Position numbers and translations under genes: made by a program. Below are positions 31,260-39,016 of a DNA stretch of 64,000 nucleotides, one piece after another. Each line of letters begins with the position of its first letter. The stretch's first letter is position 1. The notes under the pieces were generated by a model. That model was given only the letters and a program-made list of their open reading frames with translations. It was not told the origin of the DNA and did no database searches. The stretch is from Halomonas sp. PR-M31 (GTDB taxonomy: Bacteria > Pseudomonadota > Gammaproteobacteria > Pseudomonadales > Halomonadaceae): contig NZ_JIBT01000016.1 of the NCBI RefSeq assembly GCF_001039575.1, positions 30,561-94,560 of the forward strand, given 5' to 3'.

Positions 31260-32612
31260 ATGTCAGTCCCCACTAAAATGAAGCTGACCGCTAGAGCGAT
31301 GGAGCAGCTTGCCAAAGCACCGCCCGAAGTCGATGTATGGGATAACGAGTTGGCGGGTTATCACGTTCGTCCTGGTAAGCGTGGCCTGACTTTTCGGCTT
31401 TATTACCGCACCAAAACCGGACAGCGCCGCCTATTGACCCTTGGCGGCTATGGCGCCCTGACCGCCGCTCAGGCTCGTAAAAGCGCACAGGAAGCACTGG
31501 CTATCGTGGCCCAGGGTGGTGATCCACGTGCTGTACTGGAAAACGCCAAAGCCGAAGCCCAGCGCCAGCAAGAGCAAACGCTACGTGCCTACCTCGATGG
31601 TCCCTATACTGCGTTCCAGAATCGCAAGAAAGATGGGCAAGCCAACCTGCGGCGCATCCGCAATGCCTTTACTGAATGGCTAGACAGGCCAATGAGCGAG
31701 TTATCCCGCGCTGACGTAGAGCGTTGGCAAGCAATCCAGGAAGCCAAGACCAGACCTTGCACCTATGGCACTCATAAACGCGCCTATGATGCTCTGTATG
31801 GCCTACTTTCCCATGCAACCGAACGAAAAGTGATACCGGCTCATCCACTCAAAGGCATCAAGTTACAACGCCCAACGATGACCGATGAGGCAATGGCCAA
31901 GCAGTCCGCTAGTCGTCGCTACTTGGAAGAAGAAGAAGTAAAAGCTCTTTTCGCAGGTCTAGATGCCTATCAAGAGCGCAAACGCGATCAGCGGCGTCAC
32001 AGCCGCGCACATGGCAAAGCGTATCTGCCGAGTCTAGAGAACGTGATCTATGTGGATCACGTCGCGCCATGGATTCTAACCATGTACTACACCGGCTTTC
32101 GTCCAGGTGACTTATTCGGACTGCGCTGGGAACACGTCAACCTGACCTTTCGCACCATCCGCAAAGTGATCGAGAAAACCGCACATAAACGATCTGAGCC
32201 GATGGCTTTCCCAATGTCTCAAGTTGTCGTTAATATTCTCTCGGCGTGGCATCGCCAGCAAGGTGAGCCCAAAACAGGGCTGGTTTTCGCGAGCCAGAAG
32301 ACCGGTCAGCGGATGAGCGCCACTGCCATGCAAAAGCCTTGGGCTGCAGTGCGCCAGCTGGCACAGCTATCGGACGACTTGCTGCTATACAGCTTGCGCC
32401 ATAACTTTGCCAGTCAACTGGTAATGGCAGGCACCGATCTACTCACTGTTTCCAAGCTGATGGCTCATAGCGATATCCAAACAACGATCGCGCACTATGC
32501 CCACCTACGCCCCGACCACACCCGCGATGCTGTCGAAGTGTTTGCTAAGCAGACCTATATGCGCGGCACAATGGACGTGAGCCGCTTTACCGACTTTTGC
32601 CATAGTCGATGA
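31260..32612 (+). CDS. Tyrosine-type site-specific integrase
   Basis: A 450-residue integrase of the island, reading inward from the left attachment site. The N-terminus is the DUF4102-type arm-binding domain (KLTARAMEQL, VDVWDNELAGYHVRPGKRGLTFRLYYR), followed by a SAM-like core-binding domain and a catalytic domain with R281 (TGFRPGDLFGL), R380 in YSLRHNF, H403 in MAHSD and the nucleophile Y413 in AHYAHL. The box-II histidine normally found three residues before the second arginine is tyrosine (Y377). It probably catalyses integration into and excision from the tRNA-Thr 3' end. Confidence 0.95.
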   Translation: MSVPTKMKLTARAMEQLAKAPPEVDVWDNELAGYHVRPGKRGLTFRLYYRTKTGQRRLLTLGGYGALTAAQARKSAQEALAIVAQGGDPRAVLENAKAEAQRQQEQTLRAYLDGPYTAFQNRKKDGQANLRRIRNAFTEWLDRPMSELSRADVERWQAIQEAKTRPCTYGTHKRAYDALYGLLSHATERKVIPAHPLKGIKLQRPTMTDEAMAKQSASRRYLEEEEVKALFAGLDAYQERKRDQRRHSRAHGKAYLPSLENVIYVDHVAPWILTMYYTGFRPGDLFGLRWEHVNLTFRTIRKVIEKTAHKRSEPMAFPMSQVVVNILSAWHRQQGEPKTGLVFASQKTGQRMSATAMQKPWAAVRQLAQLSDDLLLYSLRHNFASQLVMAGTDLLTVSKLMAHSDIQTTIAHYAHLRPDHTRDAVEVFAKQTYMRGTMDVSRFTDFCHSR

Positions 32613-33335
32613 ATACCTACGAAGCTGCGTTGCTGCTAGATAGCGCAGGCTGGAAGTGACCAGAAGCGTCCCGGCGCCTGACACAATTTCGCAGCGATAC
32701 TCTGCGAGAGTTTGGCACTCTCTACTCGGCACAACCAACGGCTAGTTGGAGCGATACATCACTTTCCAGTGCCAGTATTGCGCCCTGGAGAGCGAGCTTT
32801 TCGCCAGGCGTAAAGGTATTGAGCCCGTAGTGTCCGAGAACTTCGTGGGCCAGAGTATATTTCGCGTCTCCCTCGTCACGAAGGTTGGCAGCGGCAAGTA
32901 CAAGTCGTCCGATGGAAGAATAGTAGGTGTCTTTGATGACCTTTCCGGTGAAGCCCTAGATTCCATTGGGTCCATAGGCATCCTCCTGACATCCGGCAAC
33001 ATGAAATTTAAATAGTGGGTTGTCATTAGTGGACCATAAATACATCAGCGATCCGATGAGGTTTATTTAATGTTATGCCCGACAGTTCCGCCCCGACGAC
33101 TATGGTGTTGGCACAGTTCATGTCGGCCTCATCAGATTCCGCCATTCCTATTTGCCCGGTACGTCGCTCTGTAGCTTCTGGTAGACGCTCGCATCTCACT
33201 GTATCCAGACGTACCATCACACAGTGTGCAAGGCAATTGCCGCACCCTTCGACTGGTCTAAGGATCATACCCGAACGTACGGCGTATTCCGTGCGTTGCC
33301 CCCCCATTCATTTGGAGCTCTTACGGAGTTGCGCA
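32613..33335. other. Non-coding stretch with zincin remnant and unassigned sequence
   Basis: About 720 bases between the integrase and the next gene. The left part holds a decayed zincin gene fragment on the minus strand, listed separately. In 33000-33335 nothing convincing was recognised on either strand, although open frames exist there by chance. Confidence 0.5.
32723..32996 (-). pseudogene. Remnant A of an HEXXH zincin-type protein
   Basis: In one minus-strand frame the sequence reads QEDAYGPNGI, stop, GFTGKVIKDTYYSSIGRL, then VLAAANLRDEGDAKYTLAHE, VLGHYGLNTFTPGEKLALQG, ending at a stop near 32723. HEVLGH is a zinc-metallopeptidase HEXXH motif of the kind found in large polyvalent mobile-element proteins. 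The frame has an internal stop and no start. A second copy lies at 38.6-38.9 kb. Confidence 0.65.
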
Positions 33336-33935
33336 ATGGCGTTAAGACCAAAAAATATTATTCAGTTGCTAAATTTTGAAGAGACAGCCCGCATATTAGC
33401 TGGCATAGATACAAAAACAGTTTCAAATGCCTCGCTCAGTGCAGACGAGCTTTCACGTTTGTATGAATGGCGAACGGCCATTGTTTACGCAATTATCGAC
33501 AGATCGTTACAAACTACTGACGGTGTAGCCTGGATCACTCAAAATATGATTTGTGGAGGAGACTTGGGGCCACCACCACTCCGTAACTATGATCCTAGCA
33601 GACACGAAATGAATGCTATCTTCCTGCGAAAAGACGTTTTTCACTGGCTAAAAACGGTCGGCGTCTCTGAGGCGGATATCCCTGATGCTTTTAATATTGC
33701 GTCAACTCCTAAAGGTGATGAGGTCGATGTCCATCCAAGAAGGGAGGAAACTTATCATCGCATCATAAAGTCACTTTTGGCGTTGCAGTATGGAGAACAG
33801 ACCGAGCCCTATGCGTTGGCGGACGAGTTTCTTGATGACTGCCGAAAACAAGGCATCCGGGCGCCAGCTAGTCGCTCTACACTAGGTGGACTTTTTACGC
33901 AACTCCCACCAGTCCAGAAGGCTGAGCTGGACTGA
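33336..33935 (+). CDS. Hypothetical island protein
   Basis: A 199-residue soluble protein, start at 33336 (GGAG seven bases ahead); the open frame extends upstream but without a ribosome site. The N-terminus ALRPKNIIQLLNFEETARILAG and the central PPPLRNYDPSRHEMNAIFLRKDVFHWLKTVG are not recognised as any family. It sits in the regulatory part of the island, between integrase and the AlpA-like gene, so an accessory or regulatory role is a guess only. Confidence 0.7.
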   Translation: MALRPKNIIQLLNFEETARILAGIDTKTVSNASLSADELSRLYEWRTAIVYAIIDRSLQTTDGVAWITQNMICGGDLGPPPLRNYDPSRHEMNAIFLRKDVFHWLKTVGVSEADIPDAFNIASTPKGDEVDVHPRREETYHRIIKSLLALQYGEQTEPYALADEFLDDCRKQGIRAPASRSTLGGLFTQLPPVQKAELD

Positions 33936-33979
33936 CAGTAAGTCCAATTGGACCACAACTATATTCTGCTGCAACAAAA

Positions 33980-34015
33980 TTGCAGGCACCAATACGCAAC
34001 AAAGGATGCCTGCAA
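33980..34015 (+). promoter_or_regulatory. Inverted repeat overlapping the start of the AlpA-like gene
   Basis: TTGCAGGCA (33980-33988) and TGCCTGCAA (34007-34015) form a perfect nine-base stem. The 18-base loop contains the AAAGGA ribosome site and the right arm ends on the first base of the ATG. In RNA this hairpin would mask the start region; in DNA it could be an operator. Confidence 0.5.
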
Positions 34016-34323
34016 TGCCTTCCAAGAACCAACTGTCCAGCAACCTGCTTTCTCAAGCCCTATCTCGCTACCGAGATGGCCATGACCCAAAGCTAATTGA
34101 GTTGCCTGAGCAGGCTGTATTTCCTGGCCTGATTCCTGCCGCGCCTACTACCGGAAGAAAATCTCGTTGTACCGGCATTCTGCTTGGTAGACCCGCCCCA
34201 CGCTTCGTCAAGCGAAACCGTGCCGTCTTCTACAGACTCAAAGACGTTCTGGACTGGCTTGAGAATGCTGATGATTACGGTAGCACTGCTGAAGTGGTAG
34301 CACGGAGTGGAGAGGCCAAATGA
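34015..34323 (+). CDS. AlpA/excisionase-like helix-turn-helix protein
   Basis: A 102-residue small regulator. The C-terminal GRPAPRFVKRNRAVFYRLKDVLDWLENADDY has the pattern of winged-helix excisionase/AlpA-type proteins (R-P-x-F-x-K-R-x-x-x-x-F-Y-R-x-x-D-[VL]-x-x-W-L). In satellites such proteins turn on the excision and replication genes. The start at 34015 uses AAAGGA eight bases upstream; the longer frame from 33886 has no ribosome site. The stop overlaps the next gene by four bases. Confidence 0.7.
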   Translation: MPSKNQLSSNLLSQALSRYRDGHDPKLIELPEQAVFPGLIPAAPTTGRKSRCTGILLGRPAPRFVKRNRAVFYRLKDVLDWLENADDYGSTAEVVARSGEAK

Positions 34324-34838
34324 AAAGTAAGAAAAAGCCCGGCGGCAACCGGGCAGTTCAAAGCAGTTCGAGCGTTAAAACTACTCAGCATACTACCACC
34401 GGCCCCGCTGATGTTCACGCCCTGTTGTCACGGCTGGATAACGTGAAGCAAACGCGCAGTGATGCTTGGAAAGCCTGTTGTCCGGCACATGATGATCGAG
34501 ATCCGAGCCTAAACGTTCGCCTGGCTGACGACGGTAAACTACTGATGAAGTGTTGGGCTGGATGCCAACCTATCGATATTTTGGCTGCCATAGGCATGGA
34601 TTTGTCCGACCTATTTCCTAAGCGAGAGCGCGACAGTTGGAGCAAGCCTGTTTCTCCTAGCCAGCGCTGGATACCGCGTGACGTGCTGTCGGCGCTCACC
34701 AGTGAGCACTTGATTGTGCTACTGGTGGCTGAAGAGGTTTACCAAGGCAACGCGCTATCCAAAGCTGACATGAATCGTTTTGCCTTGGCGATCGGCCGGC
34801 TGCGCAACGTCGCTAGGGAGGTTGGCGGCCATGAGTGA
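34320..34838 (+). CDS. Primase zinc-finger (CHC2-like) protein
   Basis: A 172-residue protein with the primase-type zinc motif: CCPAHDDRDPSLNVRLADDGKLLMKCWAGC, about residues 53-82 (C-C-x2-H then C-x2-C), followed by IDILAAIGMDLSDLF. Only the zinc-binding head of a bacteriophage primase is present. It overlaps the next gene by eight bases (ATGAGTGA), so both are made together. It probably works with the downstream ATPase to replicate the island. Confidence 0.85.
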   Translation: MKSKKKPGGNRAVQSSSSVKTTQHTTTGPADVHALLSRLDNVKQTRSDAWKACCPAHDDRDPSLNVRLADDGKLLMKCWAGCQPIDILAAIGMDLSDLFPKRERDSWSKPVSPSQRWIPRDVLSALTSEHLIVLLVAEEVYQGNALSKADMNRFALAIGRLRNVAREVGGHE

Positions 34839-36594
34839 ACATGCCATCGACCGCGGTGCCGCCTGGCTGGACAGCTTGAGCGAGTCACAGCCAAAGCAGC
34901 ATAAGCCGTCCCTGTCCCTCGAGGAGCGGGCTCAGCAGAAAAATCGGCAGAGCAGTATTGGGCAGGAAGCCCAGTCCGAGAGTAAAGATAAACGCGAGTC
35001 TCAGACCGATGACGGCCAGAGGGATCAGGCTGAGGGCGATGATAAGCGTGAGTCCCAAGCCGACAAGATCGTTGCCTTCGTGCGCACTTGGAACGACCTG
35101 TTCCATGACGATAACGACAATGGCTATGCCCAGAATCGGGAGACCGGCGAAGTCCGCTCGTTGAGTAGCCGTGCCTTTCGTAATTGGCTGACCGCTGCAT
35201 TCTATGAGCAGACAGAAAAGGCTGTCCGTGACCAGTCGCTGCGTGAAGCCAAGATGACCCTGGAAGGGTTGGCCATGCAGGAGCATCGTCCGGTGCATAT
35301 TCGTGCTGGCGGTGTCGGCGGCGACTACTGGCTCGATCTTGGATTGACCGGTAGCAGTCGCGCCATTCGCCTACGCCCTGGCCATTGGACTATCGAAGAA
35401 TCTGGCCTGATGTTCTGCCGTTCCAATAGTGGCCAGACGCTGCCCGAGCCAATACACGGCGGCGACATTGATCTGCTATGGCGTATTGCCAACGTGCCCG
35501 AGGGATCGCACCTGCTGATCGTGGCCTGGCTGGTGGAGTGCCTGCGTCCCGACACGCCTTATCCCATCGTAGAGCTTTTAGGCGAACATGGAAGTGCCAA
35601 GTCTACCGCGCAGACAACGATGCGCCGATTGATCGACCCCAACGCCGCCGATCTACGTGGCGTACCCAAGTCAGCAGAAGACCTGTTTGTGACTGGTGGC
35701 GCGAATCACATCATCAGCATCGAGAACGTCAGTCACCTACCGTCACCACTGCAAGACGCCATGTGTATCGTGGCGACAGGAGGAGGCTTTGCCAAGCGCA
35801 AGCTGTACTCGGATAGCGATGAGTCAGTTATCACGCTCAAGCGTCCTATCATCCTGAACGGGATCGCCGCTGCCGTGACGCAGCAAGACCTTGTAAGCCG
35901 GACGCTCACTATCGAGATGCCGGTAATCAAGAGCGCCCAGGCCAAAGACAAGCTGGAAGTCGAGTTCAAGGAGAACCGCGCCAGCATCATCGGTGGCTTG
36001 TTGGATATTGCCGCCAAGGCATTGGAATACCTGCCCGAGATGACGCTATCTGATGCCGAGCGTCCGCGCTTGGTGGAGTTCGCCTATCTTGGCATGGCCG
36101 TGGCCAAGGCGATGGGCAAAGAGCCTGCCGACTTCATGCGGCAATTCAATGATGCGCGTCAGGACGGATTGGAGCGCACCCTGGATGCCAGCCCGGTAGC
36201 TACCGCCATCCGCGATTGGGCAGAGATTCACCCCGGCGAAACACGAGAACTGCCCGCAAAGCAGTGGCTTTCGATCCTCGAGGATTACAAGCCCCGAGGT
36301 CGTGATTCCTGGCCGCGATCTGCCAAGGGGTTAGGCGACGCGATGCGCCGTGCTGCTCCAGCGCTACGCCAATTAGGCATCAAATGTAAGTGCCTCGGAA
36401 AAGTGGGTGGCGTAGTGAAATGGCATATCGGCCAGGAAAAGTCTCAGAATGAAGGTCCTGAACGTCCTGATGTCCTGACAAGCGACACTCAGCAGCAGGA
36501 CATTAAGACTTCCAGGACATGCTCTCAGAATAATTCTTTGTCAGACGACAGAAGCGTTCGCGCGTCAATGAAAGATGAAGAAGAGGTGTTCTGA
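34831..36594 (+). CDS. P-loop ATPase, phage/satellite replication helicase-like
   Basis: A 587-residue ATPase. The N-terminal 80 residues are highly charged and low-complexity (SKDKRESQTDDGQRDQAEGD). The central ATPase has Walker A GEHGSAKSTAQ and a downstream SIENVSHLPSPLQDAMCIVATGGGFAKRKLYSDSDE stretch that holds sensor-type residues, a pattern seen in primase-helicase-like proteins of phages and satellites. It overlaps the primase zinc-finger gene and ends one base into the next gene (TGATG). The DNA-unwinding role is inferred from context. Confidence 0.8.
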   Translation: MSEHAIDRGAAWLDSLSESQPKQHKPSLSLEERAQQKNRQSSIGQEAQSESKDKRESQTDDGQRDQAEGDDKRESQADKIVAFVRTWNDLFHDDNDNGYAQNRETGEVRSLSSRAFRNWLTAAFYEQTEKAVRDQSLREAKMTLEGLAMQEHRPVHIRAGGVGGDYWLDLGLTGSSRAIRLRPGHWTIEESGLMFCRSNSGQTLPEPIHGGDIDLLWRIANVPEGSHLLIVAWLVECLRPDTPYPIVELLGEHGSAKSTAQTTMRRLIDPNAADLRGVPKSAEDLFVTGGANHIISIENVSHLPSPLQDAMCIVATGGGFAKRKLYSDSDESVITLKRPIILNGIAAAVTQQDLVSRTLTIEMPVIKSAQAKDKLEVEFKENRASIIGGLLDIAAKALEYLPEMTLSDAERPRLVEFAYLGMAVAKAMGKEPADFMRQFNDARQDGLERTLDASPVATAIRDWAEIHPGETRELPAKQWLSILEDYKPRGRDSWPRSAKGLGDAMRRAAPALRQLGIKCKCLGKVGGVVKWHIGQEKSQNEGPERPDVLTSDTQQQDIKTSRTCSQNNSLSDDRSVRASMKDEEEVF

Positions 36595-36890
36595 TGACGG
36601 CTATCGACTATCTCAGGGAGCGCGAATTGTACGCCGGAGCACGACGCGATGGGCGGATAACTGTCTGGCCCAAGCACAATATCACTCCGCAGATCCGCGC
36701 CTGGATACAGCAGCACAAGAACCAGTTGCTGCTGGAACTGAAGCCAAGAGGAGATTTGAACGTCTGGCGGATCAAGATCGACGGCAAGCCCATCACGATG
36801 CTTTCACTATGCAGCACCCAGGATGAAGCACTTCAATCGGCGAGAGGCCGCTGGCCTGTTGCATACATAGAGATACTGACAGATGGCTAA
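36594..36890 (+). CDS. Small TubC_N-like protein
   Basis: A 98-residue protein coupled to the ATPase gene by a one-base overlap (TGATG). The first half, IDYLRERELYAGARRDGRITVWP then HNITPQIRAWIQQHKNQLLLELK, resembles the TubC N-terminal docking fold: GITPELRAxLxxHKxELLxxL-like helices after a short beta segment. Related small proteins often follow primase-helicase genes in mobile elements. Its role is unknown. Confidence 0.65.
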   Translation: MTAIDYLRERELYAGARRDGRITVWPKHNITPQIRAWIQQHKNQLLLELKPRGDLNVWRIKIDGKPITMLSLCSTQDEALQSARGRWPVAYIEILTDG

Positions 36891-36965
36891 ATCTATTACC
36901 GCAATGCGTATCAACACTACATCCCGGCCACTTCTAGGAACCCATTTCTTCAAGAGGATTGCACA

Positions 36966-37502
36966 ATGAGTAAGTACGACTGGGAAGCTATCGAGCGTGA
37001 CTACCGCGCCGGTCAGCTCTCCATCCGCCATCTTGCCGCCAATCATGGCGTACCCGAATCAACGGTCCGCACCAGAGCCCGCAACTTGGGCTGGAGCCGT
37101 GACCTGACCCGCCAGGTTCAGGCGGCGACGCGTGCCAAGTTAGCGCAGGGGTCGCGCAGCAAAACCGCGCAGGACGATGCGCGGATCATCGATGACGCCA
37201 GCAACGATGCCGCTTCAATTATCGAGATTCATCGCAAGGCTATCGGCCAATGGCGCGATCTTGCCGTACGCCTGGCGGATCATCTTCGCACATTGGATAT
37301 TTCTAATGAGGAACACGATAGGTTCGCGCGCAGCTTGAATACTGGCATCGATGCCCTGATGAAGGCCGTCAAGGGCGAGCGTCAGGCGTATAGCCTGGAC
37401 GATGATCGCGGTGAAAGCCCGAAGGACGCTATAGCCGCCCTCAGCGACGAAGAACTGGATGCACGCATCCGCGAGCTATCAGTCAGTCTTGGTTACATGT
37501 GA
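36966..37502 (+). CDS. Terminase-small-subunit-like HTH protein
   Basis: A 178-residue protein with an N-terminal helix-turn-helix: DWEAIERDYRAGQLSIRHLAANHGVPESTVRTRARNLGWSRDL. This is the pattern of phage proteins that usually precede the large terminase and recognise packaging sites. The rest is alpha-helical and charged, with GESPKDAIAALSDEELDARIRELSVSLGYM. No large terminase gene is present in the island, so if the assignment is right the protein could redirect a helper phage's packaging, as satellite TerS does. A plain regulator is the alternative. Confidence 0.7.
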   Translation: MSKYDWEAIERDYRAGQLSIRHLAANHGVPESTVRTRARNLGWSRDLTRQVQAATRAKLAQGSRSKTAQDDARIIDDASNDAASIIEIHRKAIGQWRDLAVRLADHLRTLDISNEEHDRFARSLNTGIDALMKAVKGERQAYSLDDDRGESPKDAIAALSDEELDARIRELSVSLGYM

Positions 37503-37531
37503 AGCATTTGGAGAGCTGATGCGTATTTCAT

Positions 37532-37557
37532 GCAGGCGGGCCTACAGGCTCGCCTGC
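37532..37557. terminator. Terminator hairpin between convergent genes
   Basis: GCAGGCG and CGCCTGC form a strong stem around an inner GCC/GGC pair and a small loop. It lies between the TerS-like gene and the ADP-ribosylglycohydrolase, which converge. A T-rich tail (TGTTAGGTTTT) follows on the plus strand. Confidence 0.55.
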
Positions 37558-37559
37558 TG

Positions 37560-38504
37560 TTAGGTTTTCTTCAAAGACGCCTGATAGTCACCCTGCCATG
37601 CAGCGTGCAGTTTGACCGCCCTGTCGCGGATACGATCATAAGCATGCAGCTGACGACACCATAATGCTGGAATGGCAGTCACTCCGTAGAAGGCGCCAGC
37701 CAGCTGACCCGTAACGGCTGCTGTGGTATCGGCATCGTCTCCCAGGTTGGCGGCCTTGAGCACCGCATCTGCGAAATTGTCGCTGTGCCACAGGCACCAC
37801 AGCGCCGCCTCCAAGCTCTCCAGGACGTAACCGCTACCTCGGATTTCCTCCTCAGCCTTGTCGCGGTACTCACCGGCGAGCAATGGCATGAACATACTGT
37901 GGTAATCACCACTCTCCAGCCCGACGGTATCCAACCACCTCGACTTGGTGGTCTCACCCAGCAGCGCTCGCTCAAGCAGCAGGGCCATGAGACGACAGGC
38001 AGAGAGGCACAGCGGGGAAGCATGGGTCGTTCGCGAACTGGCTTCGGCATGGACTGTCAGCGAAGGAGCACCGGCATAGCGCATCGCCACCGGTGCAAGA
38101 CGCATGATTGAGCCGTTTCCAGAAGCGGACAAGGCATCGCTGCCGCACCAAGGCTCACCGGAACGCTGGTAACGTGCTACGGCTTTAGCGACGGTCTTTC
38201 CGATGCCGAACGCACGCTGGCGTGTTGAGTTCTCACCATCGTTAGCCCAGCGCCAGTAATGGGCCATCTGGTCGGCGGCATTAAGGCCATCGCAAGCAAG
38301 CAGGCTGTCAGCGAGGCACAGCGCCATCGCCGTGTCGTCTGTCCACTCACCGCGACGCATGCGGAACTTGCCTCCCTCAATCATCCCCGTAATTGGGATG
38401 ATCCGTTCGCGCCGCTGAAACTCCAACGGCGCTCCCAAGGCATCTCCAACTGCCAGGCCTAGCAGACAGCCTTCCCAACGGGATAGTGGCTTGGCTTCGG
38501 TCAT
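37560..38504 (-). CDS. ADP-ribosylglycohydrolase family protein (DraG-like)
   Basis: A 314-residue enzyme that removes ADP-ribose from proteins or nucleic acids, using a binuclear Mg2+ or Mn2+ site. Metal ligands are visible as RRGEWTDDTAMALCLADSLL near residue 55 (T-D-D-T) and NLGDDADTTAAVTGQLAGAFYG near residue 270. The frame could run from GTG at 38573, but the ATG at 38504 fits the family start SRWEGCLLGLAVGDALGAPLE. Next to it are a zincin remnant and the restriction operon, so a defence or toxin-reversal role is possible but unproven. Confidence 0.9.
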   Translation of the reverse strand: MTEAKPLSRWEGCLLGLAVGDALGAPLEFQRRERIIPITGMIEGGKFRMRRGEWTDDTAMALCLADSLLACDGLNAADQMAHYWRWANDGENSTRQRAFGIGKTVAKAVARYQRSGEPWCGSDALSASGNGSIMRLAPVAMRYAGAPSLTVHAEASSRTTHASPLCLSACRLMALLLERALLGETTKSRWLDTVGLESGDYHSMFMPLLAGEYRDKAEEEIRGSGYVLESLEAALWCLWHSDNFADAVLKAANLGDDADTTAAVTGQLAGAFYGVTAIPALWCRQLHAYDRIRDRAVKLHAAWQGDYQASLKKT

Positions 38505-39016
38505 AAGACGGCTCTTGCATGGTGTACTCCCCAATGCAGCGCCGATCATCAAGGTGTCGCGTGGCACTTCCACGGCCGGGTCAACAAGGGCGATTCATTG
38601 TTCTCCAGCGCAAGAACCGTATCCAAGAGCGCACGCTTTCAGCCAGACGTAAAGGTATTGAGCCCGTAATGTTCGAGAATTTCGTGGGCCAGGGTATCTT
38701 TCGCGTCTCCAGCGTCACGAAGGTCGGCAGCGGCAGGTACGAGTCGTCGGGCGGTTGGGTAGTAGACGTCTTTGATGGTGCCAACGGCTCGCGTGGTGAC
38801 GTTGGGTCCATACGCATATCCCTCCTGATGTTCGACCACGCTCAAGAAGCTCTTAACTGGCGGCGCTGCTGAACTAATCATACTGGCCCGAGTATTCCAT
38901 TTTGGTCACTGGCGGCCATCGCTGACAAATCGCCACCAGTAAGCCATCGAACGACAAGTTATTTGTCATATCAGCATTTGCTGAGCTGTCTACGAACCCC
39001 AGGACGATTCACTATA
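38505..39016. other. Stretch with second zincin remnant, upstream of DraG-like gene
   Basis: About 510 bases between the glycohydrolase and hsdR. It holds the second zincin remnant, listed separately, and an A+T-rich stretch at 38880-39016 in which nothing was recognised. Confidence 0.5.
38560..38881 (-). pseudogene. Remnant B of an HEXXH zincin-type protein
   Basis: The frame from 38881 reads EHQEGYAYGPNVTTRAVGTIKDVYYPTARRLVPAAADLRDAGDAKDTLAHEILEHYGLNTFTSG and then a stop, where remnant A has a glutamate codon (PGEKLALQG). After the stop the frame still reads KRALLDTVLALENN. HEILEH is the HEXXH zinc motif. The two copies are clearly paralogous, so this looks like a duplicated, decayed fragment of one mobile-element protein. 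Confidence 0.65.

Noticed and set aside
33026..33307. 93-codon ORF on the minus strand between integrase and hypothetical gene
   Set aside because: No ribosome site, no recognisable family, and it lies in a region with no coding signal.
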